DNA of 64,000 bases from Gammaproteobacteria bacterium (lineage in GTDB: Bacteria; Pseudomonadota; Gammaproteobacteria; Pseudomonadales; Azotimanducaceae): assembly GCA_028821405.1 (NCBI GenBank), contig JAPPGK010000074.1, positions 16,091-80,090 of the forward strand. The letters run 5' to 3'. The notes below the pieces were generated by a model that did no database searches, was not told the DNA's origin, and worked only from the letters and a program-made list of their open reading frames with translations. Shown here in pieces: positions 44,805 to 54,722 of the stretch; the first letter of the stretch is position 1; every line of letters begins with the position of its first letter. The translations under genes were made by a program, and so were the position numbers.

Positions 44805-47800
44805 ATGTCTGGCAGGAGGAATGATCGGATGCTTCGAGGGGTACTCTCAGGAGCCGTTGCCGTGGCGTTCGCCGTCGGCATGGGGATGTTGTTCTGGGTA
44901 GGTGGGCCCGAACCGGCAGACGAGCCGGAGCCGCCCGAATGGGACGAACTGGATTCGGCCGAAAGGGACAGGCACGCGGAGGAGGCCGCCAAGACCCTGA
45001 TCGCGGTCGAGAGCCGAACGGCCAACGCGGTCGGCGGTCAATCGCCGGCGGTCGAACCGGGGACGGCCCCACCCGGCTTCAATCCGCTGGCGCGCACGGC
45101 ACGGGAACCGGTGCCGCCGGCGGGCTACGCGTTCGCCGCTCGGCACGAGGTCAAGCGCGCGCCGATGACGGCGGCCGACTTCGACCGGGTGCTCCCGCGG
45201 CTGCCGGACTGGATGATGTCGGGCGAGGCGATACTGGCAGCGCAGGCTGCGTCGCACGGGCGGGGATGGACGTACGGCTGGGTGAAGCTGGCGGATGCAT
45301 CGACCATCGGTGATCTCCGAGAGGTGCTGGAGGTCGCGGGCGGCGAGGTCCTGGGACAGGCGGGCGACCTGGTGCGGGCGCGGTTGCCGGGCGACGCAGC
45401 GCGACTGCGGACGATTGCGACGGCCCAGCCCGTGGCGGGAGTTGGTGCGTTGCCGGCTCGGGGCAAGGTGACGAGCGATCTCGCGGAGCGAGCCTTGGCA
45501 AACGCCCCGGACGACGACGTGCCGGTCTGGATCACGTTGATGGACGGCGACGCCGACGGTCGCTGGCGGGCAGCCCTCGTGGACATGGGCGCGGAAGTGG
45601 GTCGCTTCGACCCGACGATCCGGACCTACGCGGCAACGCTGCCGCTCGGCGCGCTCGAACGGGTGGCAGCCGCTGACTTCGTGCTGGGGGTGGAGACGAT
45701 CCGCCGGCTTGAACCGGCGTTGGAGTTCGCCACGGCCGCGATGGGTGCGGACGCCGTGCGTGCCTACGACGAGTCGACGGGCTTGTTCGCCGGCGTGGGC
45801 GGGGCCTCGGTCCCGGTCGGGGTGATGGACACCGGTCTCAATGTCGGTCATCCGGCCATCGCGACCAACCGGCGGAGCATCTGTGGCGTGAACTTCACCG
45901 TACCCACCAGGGAACAGGACCAGGACCTGTGGTTCGACGCCGACGGGCACGGCACGGCGGTCGCGGGCGTTGTGTTGGGCAACGGCGTGGGGAATCCGAG
46001 CCGGGCGGGGATGGCCCCGCTGGTGCGGGACATCCGCTTCGCCAAGGTGTTGGGTGTTGGAGTAAACGCCACGTCGCTCGGTTTCGGCCGAGCCATGGAC
46101 TGGCTCGCGAGACCGACGGAGTGCGGCGACGGGGTGCCCCGCAAGGCCCTGGTCGTAAACGCCAGCGTGGGCAGTCTCTGGATTGCCTTCGATGGACGGT
46201 CCACCATCGAGCGGAAGGTGGATGCAACGGTGTGGACCGCACGGCAGCTCTTTGTCGCAGCGGCGGGCAATGAAGGCACGAACGGAAGGCATAGTGCCAT
46301 GGCTGTCGCCAAGAACACGCTATCGGTCGGGGCGACGGACTACAACGGCGACATCGCTGGTTTCAGCAGCCGAGGACCCACCTACGATGGGCGGCTGCTG
46401 CCCCATGTCGTTGCCCCGGGCGTTCGCGTGACGTCCACGGACGGTGCCGGTAGGGACACCTACGTCAGTCAATCCGGCACCAGCTTCGCGGCACCGGCGG
46501 TTGCCGGTGTGGCTGCGCTGGTCATGGATGCCATCCCCGGGCTGCGCGAGGAGCCGGCGGCTTTGCGGGCGCACCTCATGGCCGGCGCCATCAGGCCGGC
46601 CGGGTTCCTCGAGGACACCGACGGTTTCCGGAGGCACAACACGGACGGCCCGGGACGGCTTCAGAACGTCTACGGTCTGGGCAAGGTGTCGGCCCGCACA
46701 GCGGTGCTGACGAGGGACGACGACGACGGCTGGACCGTGGGCGCGGTCGCGTTCGACGCCGACGCCGACAGCTACGCCTACCACGATGTCGTGGTGCCGC
46801 CGGGGTCGAGCCGGCTGGACGTGGTGCTTAGCTGGGACGAACCGCCGGCCGAATTGATCGTGACCCCCGTGCTCCACGACCTCGACCTGTGGGTGGACCC
46901 CCACGCTTCGTGCGGCTCGGTGGCCAAATGCGGTAGGTACGCATCCCGTTCCCGCACGGACAACGTCGAGTGGCTGATCCTGCGCAATCCGACACCCGGG
47001 GTCTACCGTGTCAAAGCGCTCCCCAATCGCATCCACGGGGCCGCGCCCCGGGCGGGGATGGCGTGGAAGGTCGTCCGTGGCGACTCGACGCCGACGCTCG
47101 CCGTGGAGTTGGACGCCGAGCAGATCGAGGTGACGCCCAACGAGGACTTCGACGTGGCGGTCACCGTGTCGTCGGACGGGTACGTTGCGGCGGGCACGCG
47201 CCTCCGGGTGGACTGCCGTGCGATGACCGGCACGGAGATCTGCCACGATCTGGAGTTGGTCGCCGCCGGCTCGAGCTACGCACCGGGCGAGGATGGCACC
47301 CCGCGCGGGTTCGATCGCATTGCCGGTACGACATTCCCCTTGGGCGAGGTTGGTCCGGACGAGCGCCAGAGTGTGACGCTGCGGCTCAGGCGGGGGATTC
47401 CGGGGAGTTTCCGGTTGCACTTCACGGCCAGCGGCTGGAACGCCCGTGGCGGTTCCGGGTCGGTGGGCGTGGTCGTCGGTATGTCGGGTTACGAACCGCC
47501 TCCGCCGACAACCCAGCCCGCGAACGACCGTTTCGACGCGGCCATACACCTCGACGACACTGAAGGCGAGACGACCTTCGACCTGCAGTTCGCAACCTTC
47601 GAGGCGGGCGAACCGATGGTGAGTACAACGCCCGTTACCCCAGCCTCTCGCCCGCGGTCACTGTGGTACACGTGGACAGCGGACGACTCGGGCCTGGTGC
47701 GGTTCACCATCGCGAAAACGACCGCAGACGACTATTCGGAGACGGTTTTCGTCGGCGTCTACGAAGGCGAAGCCCCGACCGCATTGGTGCCGGTGGGTAG

Positions 47801-50357
47801 TGAAAAGCTCGGCGGCGCAGCGACTTTCTTCGCGCAGGCCGGCAGAACCTACCGAATCCGGCTGGGTTTGGCGGATTGGGGCCTGACGACGGATGGCCGA
47901 CACCGGTCCACGCCGACGATGACGTTGAGCTGGGGACCGGGTAGCCGACCCGCCAACGACGCCTATGCGCAGGCGGCGCCGATTGCGGGCGAGACGGGAA
48001 GCGTGGACGGCAACAATCAGGCGGCGACGACCGAACCCGACGAGTTGATAGGCTTCGCCAACCCGCGCTCTCCGGCAGTCCTTGGCCCCACCAAAACCGC
48101 CAGCGTGTGGTACCGGTGGACGGCGCCGTCGACTGGTGACTGGCGTTTCCGGACGAACCGGGGGGACCTGGTCGTGAGCGCGTACATGGGCAAAAGCGTG
48201 GCAGCGGCGAGGCTTGCCTCCGGCGTGCCGGACGACGAGGCGGTGTTCCCGGCCCAGGCAGGTCAGGAGTATCGGATCTCGGTGGCGTCGCCCCTCGCCT
48301 ACCTGTCGGGTGGCGAGTTCACGTTGGAATGGGGTCCGGGTGCCCGCAGCGATCCCGGCAACGACGACTTCGCGGCCTCCCTGCCGCTTGACCCCAGAAC
48401 CGAAGTGGAAGTCGATTTCAATTCGCTCACCGTGGAGAGCGCCGAGCCAGCGGCGACCGGCGTCCGTACCGCGTGGTTCTCGTGGCAGCCCCCGAACGAC
48501 GGGCGCTACACGGCATTCCTCGAGTTTGCGCGGTGGTGGGACAACAGGTGGGGCGAAGTGCCGTACCAGTTGTCGGCGTTCGAAGGCGATGCGCTCGAGA
48601 GCCTGCGCCCCCTCGGGGTGCACGACGCAAGCCGGGGAATGCGTCCCGTCGTCGCGTTCGACGGGCGGGCGGATGCGCCGCACCGGATCGCCTTGGGGCT
48701 GGCCCGTGGCGCCGCCGAAACGCCCTTGCGCGGATCGCCCGCGTTGGCGCTGGAGGTGGGGGAAACGCCCCCCAACGACGACCTCGCCAACGCCCAGGCT
48801 CTCTCGGGGTCTCGGGGTTCCGTTACCGGTTCCACCAAGTTCGCGACCATCGAGGCAGGCGAGCAGACCGGCGAATCCGGTGGTCGCTCGGTTTGGTACA
48901 CGTACCGGACGGAGGAATCGGGTTGGGTTCGATTCGACAACCCGCGTCTCCAGGGGCTGCACTTCAGGGTATACCGGCGCGACGGGTTCGGCGGGCTCGA
49001 GCTTGTGGCGATCGGTCGGGAAGTGGATACCAGCGCCTTTTTTGCCAGCGATCCACACCCCACGCACGTGACGTTCCATGCGGAGGCAGGCGTGGAATAC
49101 GTACTTCGGCTTTCGATCAACTACTACGGTCGCGATGGATTCGGCGGTCGGTTCGGCGGCGACTTCGAAGTCACCTGGGGGCCGTCGTACCCGCCGGCGC
49201 AGTTGCGCTACGTCCAGGCGATCAACGACTTTTGGAATCATTTCACATTCAAGGAGGGCACGATCGATCCCTACGACTTCGGGATTATCGGCGACATGGT
49301 GTCGAACGGTGAGGGGACGGAGATCTACGTGGCCTCGGACCTCGGCTTGATGGTGTTCGAACGCGACGCCGATACCGGCATGCTGGCACCTCTGCAGACC
49401 TTGGCGGACCACCCGATCCGCGGCGACCACAGTCTGCATTGGGATTCCGCGGGATCGGCGTTGTTGGTCGCGGCCTGCAACGGCTGGAAGAAGTTCACGC
49501 CCGTGGATGGCGGCGGCCTGGCGTACGCGGGGGACATCGCGAACGCACCGTGCCCCGAGGGCGAGCTCTTGCTGCATGGCTCGTTCATGCACCAGGTGAA
49601 CAAGCCGTGGTTGATCGAGACGTACGAATTCGATGCGGACCACGCCTCCTTGGCCTTTGCTGACGCGCTGGTGTTCGCCGGTATCGACCAAGCGGCGATG
49701 ACAGCCGATGGCAGCAACCTGTATGCCGTGGCGGTGGACGGTGAAGACGCGAAGCTGCTCGCCATCGCGCGCGACGTGGAGACGGGCGGGCTAAGCATCA
49801 CCGCAGTCATCGGCGAAGGCAGCGCGGCCGGCGACGGTGCCGTGGTCCCCGAACTGAAAGGCGTGACCGCTTTGGCCTTGCAAGCACCGCATCTATTCCT
49901 CGCCTTGGGGGACGGAAAAGGCGGCACGGATACGATGGTGTTCGACCTCGCCGACCGAAGCAACCCGGTGTTCCAGGATTTCCTGCCGGCATTCGCAGGC
50001 TTCCATGACGACAGATCGGAATGCGACATTGCGAATGCGTGGACCGAAGCGATCGCCATGGAGATGTTCTGCAGCAACTTCGAACAGTTCTACGTCGTCC
50101 AGGTCAACCCCGATGGCGCGTTGGTGCCATCGGATTACAGCCGCAACCAGCCGGTATTCAGGTTTCAAGACGCCTATGGCAACCTGCTTCCCCGGATTAC
50201 CCACTATACGGCGGTCACGCCGAGTCCGGACGGTCGTCACGTGTACCTCGCGGGTACTGCGGGCACGCGCATTTTTGCCGTGGGCAACGAGGTGCACGTG
50301 TTCGAGCGAGTCTATGGCGACGGCAGCGAGGACGAAGAAGAGAGGGACGCTGACTGA
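44805..50357 (+). CDS. Giant subtilisin-like (S8) protein with repeated beta domains, copy 2
   Basis: A 1850-residue tandem paralogue of the preceding gene, collinear over its whole length. It has an N-terminal anchor (SGAVAVAFAVGMGMLFWVG), the catalytic triad in VGVMDTGLN, ADGHGTAVAG and SGTSFAAPAVAG with AAGNEG as oxyanion segment, four repeat openings (PANDRF near 47517, PANDAY near 47949, PGNDDF near 48355, PPNDDL near 48769), and a propeller-like C-terminus with SPDGRHVYLAGT. The protein ends in an acidic tail (GSEDEEERDAD). Two ATGs, at 44805 and 44829, both have purine-rich ribosome sites; the first is used. Divergence of the two copies suggests different targets within one operon. Confidence 0.85.
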   Translation: MSGRRNDRMLRGVLSGAVAVAFAVGMGMLFWVGGPEPADEPEPPEWDELDSAERDRHAEEAAKTLIAVESRTANAVGGQSPAVEPGTAPPGFNPLARTAREPVPPAGYAFAARHEVKRAPMTAADFDRVLPRLPDWMMSGEAILAAQAASHGRGWTYGWVKLADASTIGDLREVLEVAGGEVLGQAGDLVRARLPGDAARLRTIATAQPVAGVGALPARGKVTSDLAERALANAPDDDVPVWITLMDGDADGRWRAALVDMGAEVGRFDPTIRTYAATLPLGALERVAAADFVLGVETIRRLEPALEFATAAMGADAVRAYDESTGLFAGVGGASVPVGVMDTGLNVGHPAIATNRRSICGVNFTVPTREQDQDLWFDADGHGTAVAGVVLGNGVGNPSRAGMAPLVRDIRFAKVLGVGVNATSLGFGRAMDWLARPTECGDGVPRKALVVNASVGSLWIAFDGRSTIERKVDATVWTARQLFVAAAGNEGTNGRHSAMAVAKNTLSVGATDYNGDIAGFSSRGPTYDGRLLPHVVAPGVRVTSTDGAGRDTYVSQSGTSFAAPAVAGVAALVMDAIPGLREEPAALRAHLMAGAIRPAGFLEDTDGFRRHNTDGPGRLQNVYGLGKVSARTAVLTRDDDDGWTVGAVAFDADADSYAYHDVVVPPGSSRLDVVLSWDEPPAELIVTPVLHDLDLWVDPHASCGSVAKCGRYASRSRTDNVEWLILRNPTPGVYRVKALPNRIHGAAPRAGMAWKVVRGDSTPTLAVELDAEQIEVTPNEDFDVAVTVSSDGYVAAGTRLRVDCRAMTGTEICHDLELVAAGSSYAPGEDGTPRGFDRIAGTTFPLGEVGPDERQSVTLRLRRGIPGSFRLHFTASGWNARGGSGSVGVVVGMSGYEPPPPTTQPANDRFDAAIHLDDTEGETTFDLQFATFEAGEPMVSTTPVTPASRPRSLWYTWTADDSGLVRFTIAKTTADDYSETVFVGVYEGEAPTALVPVGSEKLGGAATFFAQAGRTYRIRLGLADWGLTTDGRHRSTPTMTLSWGPGSRPANDAYAQAAPIAGETGSVDGNNQAATTEPDELIGFANPRSPAVLGPTKTASVWYRWTAPSTGDWRFRTNRGDLVVSAYMGKSVAAARLASGVPDDEAVFPAQAGQEYRISVASPLAYLSGGEFTLEWGPGARSDPGNDDFAASLPLDPRTEVEVDFNSLTVESAEPAATGVRTAWFSWQPPNDGRYTAFLEFARWWDNRWGEVPYQLSAFEGDALESLRPLGVHDASRGMRPVVAFDGRADAPHRIALGLARGAAETPLRGSPALALEVGETPPNDDLANAQALSGSRGSVTGSTKFATIEAGEQTGESGGRSVWYTYRTEESGWVRFDNPRLQGLHFRVYRRDGFGGLELVAIGREVDTSAFFASDPHPTHVTFHAEAGVEYVLRLSINYYGRDGFGGRFGGDFEVTWGPSYPPAQLRYVQAINDFWNHFTFKEGTIDPYDFGIIGDMVSNGEGTEIYVASDLGLMVFERDADTGMLAPLQTLADHPIRGDHSLHWDSAGSALLVAACNGWKKFTPVDGGGLAYAGDIANAPCPEGELLLHGSFMHQVNKPWLIETYEFDADHASLAFADALVFAGIDQAAMTADGSNLYAVAVDGEDAKLLAIARDVETGGLSITAVIGEGSAAGDGAVVPELKGVTALALQAPHLFLALGDGKGGTDTMVFDLADRSNPVFQDFLPAFAGFHDDRSECDIANAWTEAIAMEMFCSNFEQFYVVQVNPDGALVPSDYSRNQPVFRFQDAYGNLLPRITHYTAVTPSPDGRHVYLAGTAGTRIFAVGNEVHVFERVYGDGSEDEEERDAD

Positions 50358-50397
50358 TCGGAGGCGAAATAAACGACGGCATCGTGAGGTACGTAGC

Positions 50398-52344
50398 ATG
50401 GACATCCGGATCCGGTTACTTTTTTCCTTCCCCCTGTGGCTAGCAGTCCTGCTCCCGGCATGCGAGTCTTCGCCACCCAACCGACCGCCGACGGCTCGCT
50501 TTGCGGTCAGTCCGTCGTCGGGCCCGCCCCCGCTCTCGGTAACCCTCGACGCCTCGGCTTCCCGGGACGTCGATGGTTCAATCGCGAGGTATGAATGGGA
50601 CTTCGGCAACGGTGCGATCGGCACCGGGCGCACGGTCGAACACGTCTACTCGGAGTCGGGCGCGTTCACGGTGCGACTGACGGTCACAGACGACGACGGG
50701 GTCGTCGGGGAAGCCAGCAAGGAACTCGTCGTCAACCGCGTGCCGACGGCACGGATCGTCGCGGATCCGGTCGATGGCAAAGCGCCTGTGACGGTGACCT
50801 TCGACGCGACAGCGTCGGCGGATGAGGACGGCGAGATCGTCTCCTATGCGTGGGAAGTCGATGGTGCCGCTCCGGCGAGCGGGGCCACGGTGGAACACAC
50901 GTTCACCGACCCCGGCGTCTACGCGGTGGGCCTAACTGTGAGGGACGACCTTGGAGGGGCTGCAGAGGCTGTATTCGAAGTCAATGCCCGGGACGATGCC
51001 GACGTTGCGTTCACGGTCCCGTATGTACCGGATGCTACGTATGCGGAGGAACTGCGCCCATGTGTATACCCGGACTCGACCTCAACGGGCGGTTGTACGC
51101 TAGACCGACTTCCGTTCATCGGAATGGAGCATTCGGTCCCGACGGTCGATGACGTGATGTCACGGGTGCTGGTTTCCCACCGCTGGATGGGGGACAGCTT
51201 TCGGGAAGTCCTGATGCAGTTGCCGGAGGATGTGCGGCTGCTGGCACGCTCGGTCACCGCGATCGTTATCGCAAGCGACGTTATCCCCGCCTACTACAAC
51301 CCGACTTCGGGGGCGATCTACTTGGAAGCGGAATTCTTCTGGAGAACGCTTGAGGAACGGGCGGTAATCACCCTGGAACCGGATTTTCGTGGGGCATTCG
51401 GTGCCACACTCCAGCTTCGCGTGCCGTGGCGCAGCGTGCACAACAACACAACTTTGCGGCTTTGGGTACCGCCTGGCGAGACGCGTCCCGAGCTGCCCTT
51501 GGATTTCGCCGCGTTCGTCCTTTATCACGAACTCTCGCATGCGGCGGATTTCGTGCGCGCGTCCCGGCTCGACGGTTATGTCGACGGAGGCCAGACGGTT
51601 TGGGAAATGGCGGTCGCGGATTATTGGGGTTGGCCGTCCACTCAGTTGAGGTTGTCACATCCATTGAGGTCTGCGGTTATGCGCGGTCTGGCCGGTGTGG
51701 TCTTCCTCGGAGATGCTCCGACCCCCGAGCAGGAATCCCTCCAGCCGGATGATGTCGTCGACGAATTCGCCGAGGATGGCGCCGTCGACTTCTACAGCTA
51801 TTCGACGCCGTACGAAGATCTGGCCGACATGCACGATTCCTTGCTCATGAGCTATCACCAGGGCTACGAGAAGGATGTCGGCATCGTGGGTACGGAGGCA
51901 GAGTCGGTTTGGGATTCCATCGTGGCCTGGGGTCAGCGTGGTCGGATGACCGATCCAGCGGTGATCGACCGGGCACGCCGGGTGATCGACCTAATCTATC
52001 CGGGCGATGCACAGGCGATGCACGGTTACTTGGCCGCCCGGCCTGCACCCTTGCCGATGCGGCGCGGCGAAACATGGGCGGAAAACCTCGTCCTCGAAGG
52101 CGGGGCAGACTTCAACGCCCCTGCTCATTCAAAGGGACCGTTGAAGCCGCTAGCCGGAACCCGGGCTGAACGACCGTTCTTGGCGTGGGCGTCCCGAAAC
52201 GGCCTGACCGATATACGGCAACGCGACGACAAACGCCATCCATCCGCTGATGGTCGTCAGGGAGGGTCAGGCAGACTGGTGGGGTGCATCCTCTGGCCGG
52301 ACGGGGTTCCGGTCGAACTTCGCGAGCGGGTCGGCATTCCCTAG
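50398..52344 (+). CDS. PKD-domain lipoprotein with an HELSH metallopeptidase motif
   Basis: A 648-residue protein. The leader ends in the lipobox LLPAC (Cys22), so it is probably outer-membrane anchored. Two PKD domains follow (residues 32-112 and 115-197: YEWDFGNGAIGTG, YAWEVDGAAPASG). The C-terminal 450 residues are unfamiliar except for LYHELSHAADF at 376-386, the HExxH zinc motif of zincins; a third ligand is not certain, with WEMAVADYW about 30 residues on as a possible site. It lies 40 bases after the second protease gene with GAGG nine bases before the ATG, so the three genes form one operon of secreted proteins. Substrate unknown. Confidence 0.75.
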   Translation: MDIRIRLLFSFPLWLAVLLPACESSPPNRPPTARFAVSPSSGPPPLSVTLDASASRDVDGSIARYEWDFGNGAIGTGRTVEHVYSESGAFTVRLTVTDDDGVVGEASKELVVNRVPTARIVADPVDGKAPVTVTFDATASADEDGEIVSYAWEVDGAAPASGATVEHTFTDPGVYAVGLTVRDDLGGAAEAVFEVNARDDADVAFTVPYVPDATYAEELRPCVYPDSTSTGGCTLDRLPFIGMEHSVPTVDDVMSRVLVSHRWMGDSFREVLMQLPEDVRLLARSVTAIVIASDVIPAYYNPTSGAIYLEAEFFWRTLEERAVITLEPDFRGAFGATLQLRVPWRSVHNNTTLRLWVPPGETRPELPLDFAAFVLYHELSHAADFVRASRLDGYVDGGQTVWEMAVADYWGWPSTQLRLSHPLRSAVMRGLAGVVFLGDAPTPEQESLQPDDVVDEFAEDGAVDFYSYSTPYEDLADMHDSLLMSYHQGYEKDVGIVGTEAESVWDSIVAWGQRGRMTDPAVIDRARRVIDLIYPGDAQAMHGYLAARPAPLPMRRGETWAENLVLEGGADFNAPAHSKGPLKPLAGTRAERPFLAWASRNGLTDIRQRDDKRHPSADGRQGGSGRLVGCILWPDGVPVELRERVGIP

Positions 52345-52479
52345 CCGCTGGGCGGCCCGGTTGGCGATGACGCCGTCCGGCGTTGTCCCCGGCACTGGTC
52401 GCGTCGGAGACGGCGACTATAGGCGTGTGTGACGATCATTGCTGAAGGTACGATTACAGTATTGGCACGAGGACGGCCA

Positions 52480-52830
52480 AGCCTAGCCGTTCCCGGCCTA
52501 CACGGTGATTCTGGTCTCGCGCGACGACCTGCCGGTCGACGTTCTGGCCCGCACTGCGGCAAACAAGGCCACGACAACGCCTTCAAGGTGCCGCTGATCG
52601 ATCTGGAACAGCACCGTCCGCCGCGTGGCGGTTCCGGGCGAACAGGCGTTCTACGTCTGCGGCCAGCTGGCACAGCTGCTGCTGCGCGCGTCACGTACGG
52701 TCTGCTGCCGGTCGCGGCGCGGGGCCGGCCACGTCGGTGCTGAAGGCGAATCCTGCCCGACGACGGTCCCGCTGGCACCTCCGACCGTCGAAACGGGCGC
52801 ACGTCAGATTTGTTGGTTTGTGGGAACATG
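52480..52830 (+). pseudogene. Remnant of a DDE transposase C-terminus (IS1380/IS4-like)
   Basis: Across shifting + strand frames the region gives YTVILVSRDDLPVDVLART, then HDNAFKVPLIDLEQHRPP, QAFYVCGQLAQLLLRAS and VTYGLLPVAARG, finally RRSRWHLRPSKRAHVRFVG. The order resembles the last third of IS1380/IS4-group transposases: the R-x-D-L-P strand, the E-N-x-I-K-E helix region, then a hydrophobic A-Y-x-L helix. At least two frameshifts break it and no 5' part is present. The family assignment is tentative. Confidence 0.45.
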
Positions 52831-52895
52831 AGGGTGTCTGGGGGGCATTCTGTAAGGCATAATGCTTCTACAGTTGTCCGGACAGGAGGTCCGCC

Positions 52896-53279
52896 ATGCC
52901 CAGCACCGAGAACATCGAGCAGCTCGAACGCCGCCGCGACGCCCTGATCGGCGAGCTTGCCGCGGTCGGCGACTTCCGCCCCGGCTCGCTGGTGGAGACG
53001 CGCCGCAAGTGCGGCAAGCCGACGTGCCACTGCGCGCGGCCGGGCGAGACGGGCCACCCCGGCTGGGCGCTGATGCGCCGGGTCGCCGGCAAGACGGTGA
53101 CCCGGGGCGTTCCGCGCACGGCGCTGGAGGAGACGCGGGCGCAGGTCGCCGAGCACAAACGGTTCCGGGAGGTGTCGCGCCGGCTGGTGGAGGCGAGCGA
53201 GGCACTGTGCCGGGCGCGGCTCAAGGCCGGCCGGGACGCGGGGCGGGTTGCCCAAAAAGGGGGCTCCGCGAGTCGCTGA
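52896..53279 (+). CDS. Small DUF6788-type protein of an ISKra4-like element
   Basis: A 127-residue protein with the Cys/His motif RKCGKPTCHCARPGETGHPG in a basic, helical context. Proteins of this type are often encoded just upstream of ISKra4-family transposases. The ATG has a near-perfect AGGAGG ribosome site (GGACAGGAGGTCCGCC). Directly downstream is the shattered start of such a transposase, so this is the leftover first gene of an insertion sequence. A DNA-binding or regulatory role is inferred from context only. Confidence 0.65.
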   Translation: MPSTENIEQLERRRDALIGELAAVGDFRPGSLVETRRKCGKPTCHCARPGETGHPGWALMRRVAGKTVTRGVPRTALEETRAQVAEHKRFREVSRRLVEASEALCRARLKAGRDAGRVAQKGGSASR

Positions 53280-53478
53280 CGCAGACGTTCGCGGCCGACA
53301 TCGCCGCCGAGATCGACGCGCTCGCCGGGCCGGGCGCGGCGCCCGGCGTCGCCCTCGGGACGGTCGAGACGGCGGTCCGGCGGCAGGCGCTCGGGCTGGC
53401 GGCGGCGCCTACGCGGGGCGGCGCGCCAAGGGGGTGGCCACGGTGCTCGGCGCGATGCGTCTCGAACGCGCGTACTAA
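53266..53478 (+). pseudogene. Truncated ISKra4-family transposase N-terminus
   Basis: LTQTFAADIAAEIDALAG and VETAVRRQALGLAAA in one frame, then YAGRRAKGVATVLGAMRLERAY in another, ending at TAA 53478. This matches the N-terminal region of ISKra4-type transposases, which normally continue for some 350 more residues with the DDE core. Here there is a frame change near 53410-53425 and everything after LERAY is missing. The element is therefore dead. Confidence 0.6.
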
Positions 53479-53511
53479 CGCCGCTTACGGCGATCGGTCG
53501 CCAGCCGGGAC

Positions 53512-54555
53512 CTATTCGCCTTGTGCCGCCTCGTCGGACTCGCCGTGTTCCTCCAACCAGACCTTCTCCAGATACCGTGCGCCACGTAGCGTATTGAACA
53601 TCGCGTAGTTGCCCTCGTGGCAGGCGTATTCGTAGAGGCTCGTATCGGTCTTGGGCCACGGGTATTCCCCGGCGTAAGGCGTCACGTGGTCGGGGTCGTG
53701 CACCGTGAATTGGTAAAGCAGACGGTTCGCGTCCAGCGGCGAGAACCGCTCCACGACGCGCAGCCCTTCCCGTGGTACGCCCGGATCGGCGAGGAAGTTG
53801 GTCGTATCGACCACAAGCGTATCGCCTTCCCACCAGCCGATGGAGTCGCCCGCCAGCGACCGCATGTCCTCGGGCAGATGCTCGGAATCCAGGCGGATGA
53901 TGCGTGCCCAGTGCATCCACTCGATCAGGATCATCACATGGTCTTCGGTCTGCACGATGGTTTTCAAATTGTTGTAGACGATCGGTCGTACGGGCACCGT
54001 GACGTAGTCGAGATAGAGGCAGCGGTCCACCAGCGGCTGGGTTTCCATGTTGTCGTAGGGCCTCTCGCCCGTCGCGAGCCACCACGCCGTACCGTCGTTC
54101 TTGAACCAGCCCCTTTGCTTCAAGGTGGCCCGTCTCGCCTTGCCTGCCTCGGAGAGGCCGGGTATTCGTCCATTCGGCGGATCGACGATGATCGATGTGC
54201 GGTACCTGCCATCGATCTTGAACATCGTCGTTCCCGGGTCCAGCCAATAGAACTCGTAAGCGCCGACATCGGCACCCTTCGGTGGCGGGCCTCGGTCGGG
54301 ATCCTTCGGACGGCGATCCGCTTCGGCCCATCTGGCTTGGCCTTCCTCCCTCGCGGCCGCGTCGGATGGGTCGAGATATGGGTTCTCTCCGTGTTTCGGG
54401 TCTCGCGTATAGGGCGTCAACGTGGCGATGTCGTAGCTTCCCGAGAAGTCCGGTTTCCCCGACGCGGTGCGCGGGAATTCCTCGGGTCCGGCTACGGCGA
54501 CGGCGGTATAGGCAGATGCGGCAAGACCGAATGCGACGGCTGCGAGCTTGCTCAT
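53512..54555 (-). CDS. Uncharacterised secreted protein
   Basis: A 347-residue protein with a clean signal peptide (KLAAVAFGLAASAYTAVAVA, cleavage near AVA-GPEE). The mature part has FPRTASGKPDFSGSYD near its start, a WLDPGTTMFKIDG strand and the motif GWWEGDTLVVDTTNF near residue 240. This pattern is seen in a widespread but functionally unknown family of exported proteins in environmental Proteobacteria and Acidobacteria. No catalytic residues can be named. It is a single gene on the minus strand between the dead insertion sequence and the hairpin element. Confidence 0.75.
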   Translation of the reverse strand: MSKLAAVAFGLAASAYTAVAVAGPEEFPRTASGKPDFSGSYDIATLTPYTRDPKHGENPYLDPSDAAAREEGQARWAEADRRPKDPDRGPPPKGADVGAYEFYWLDPGTTMFKIDGRYRTSIIVDPPNGRIPGLSEAGKARRATLKQRGWFKNDGTAWWLATGERPYDNMETQPLVDRCLYLDYVTVPVRPIVYNNLKTIVQTEDHVMILIEWMHWARIIRLDSEHLPEDMRSLAGDSIGWWEGDTLVVDTTNFLADPGVPREGLRVVERFSPLDANRLLYQFTVHDPDHVTPYAGEYPWPKTDTSLYEYACHEGNYAMFNTLRGARYLEKVWLEEHGESDEAAQGE

Positions 54556-54693
54556 GGTGCCCCGTTAGCTGGACGGATTCCCCGCCGCCTACATCGTTGC
54601 GGCGGGCTTGGTCCAAGTCTAACAGGACGAGGGGGCCGGCAGCCGTATGGTCCCTGGGGAGACGCGCGACGCGCCTCGGACAGGAGGCATGCC

Positions 54694-54720
54694 GTAGGGG
54701 CAACCCTTGCGGTCGCCCGG
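54694..54720. repeat. GTAGGGGC-type short inverted repeat
   Basis: GTAGGGGCAACCCTTGCGGTCGCCC: the arms GGGGCAACC and GGTCGCCC pair imperfectly. The same type of sequence follows the flotillin gene at 27209-27246. It is directly followed by the hairpin cluster. Confidence 0.5.
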
Positions 54721-54722
54721 AC

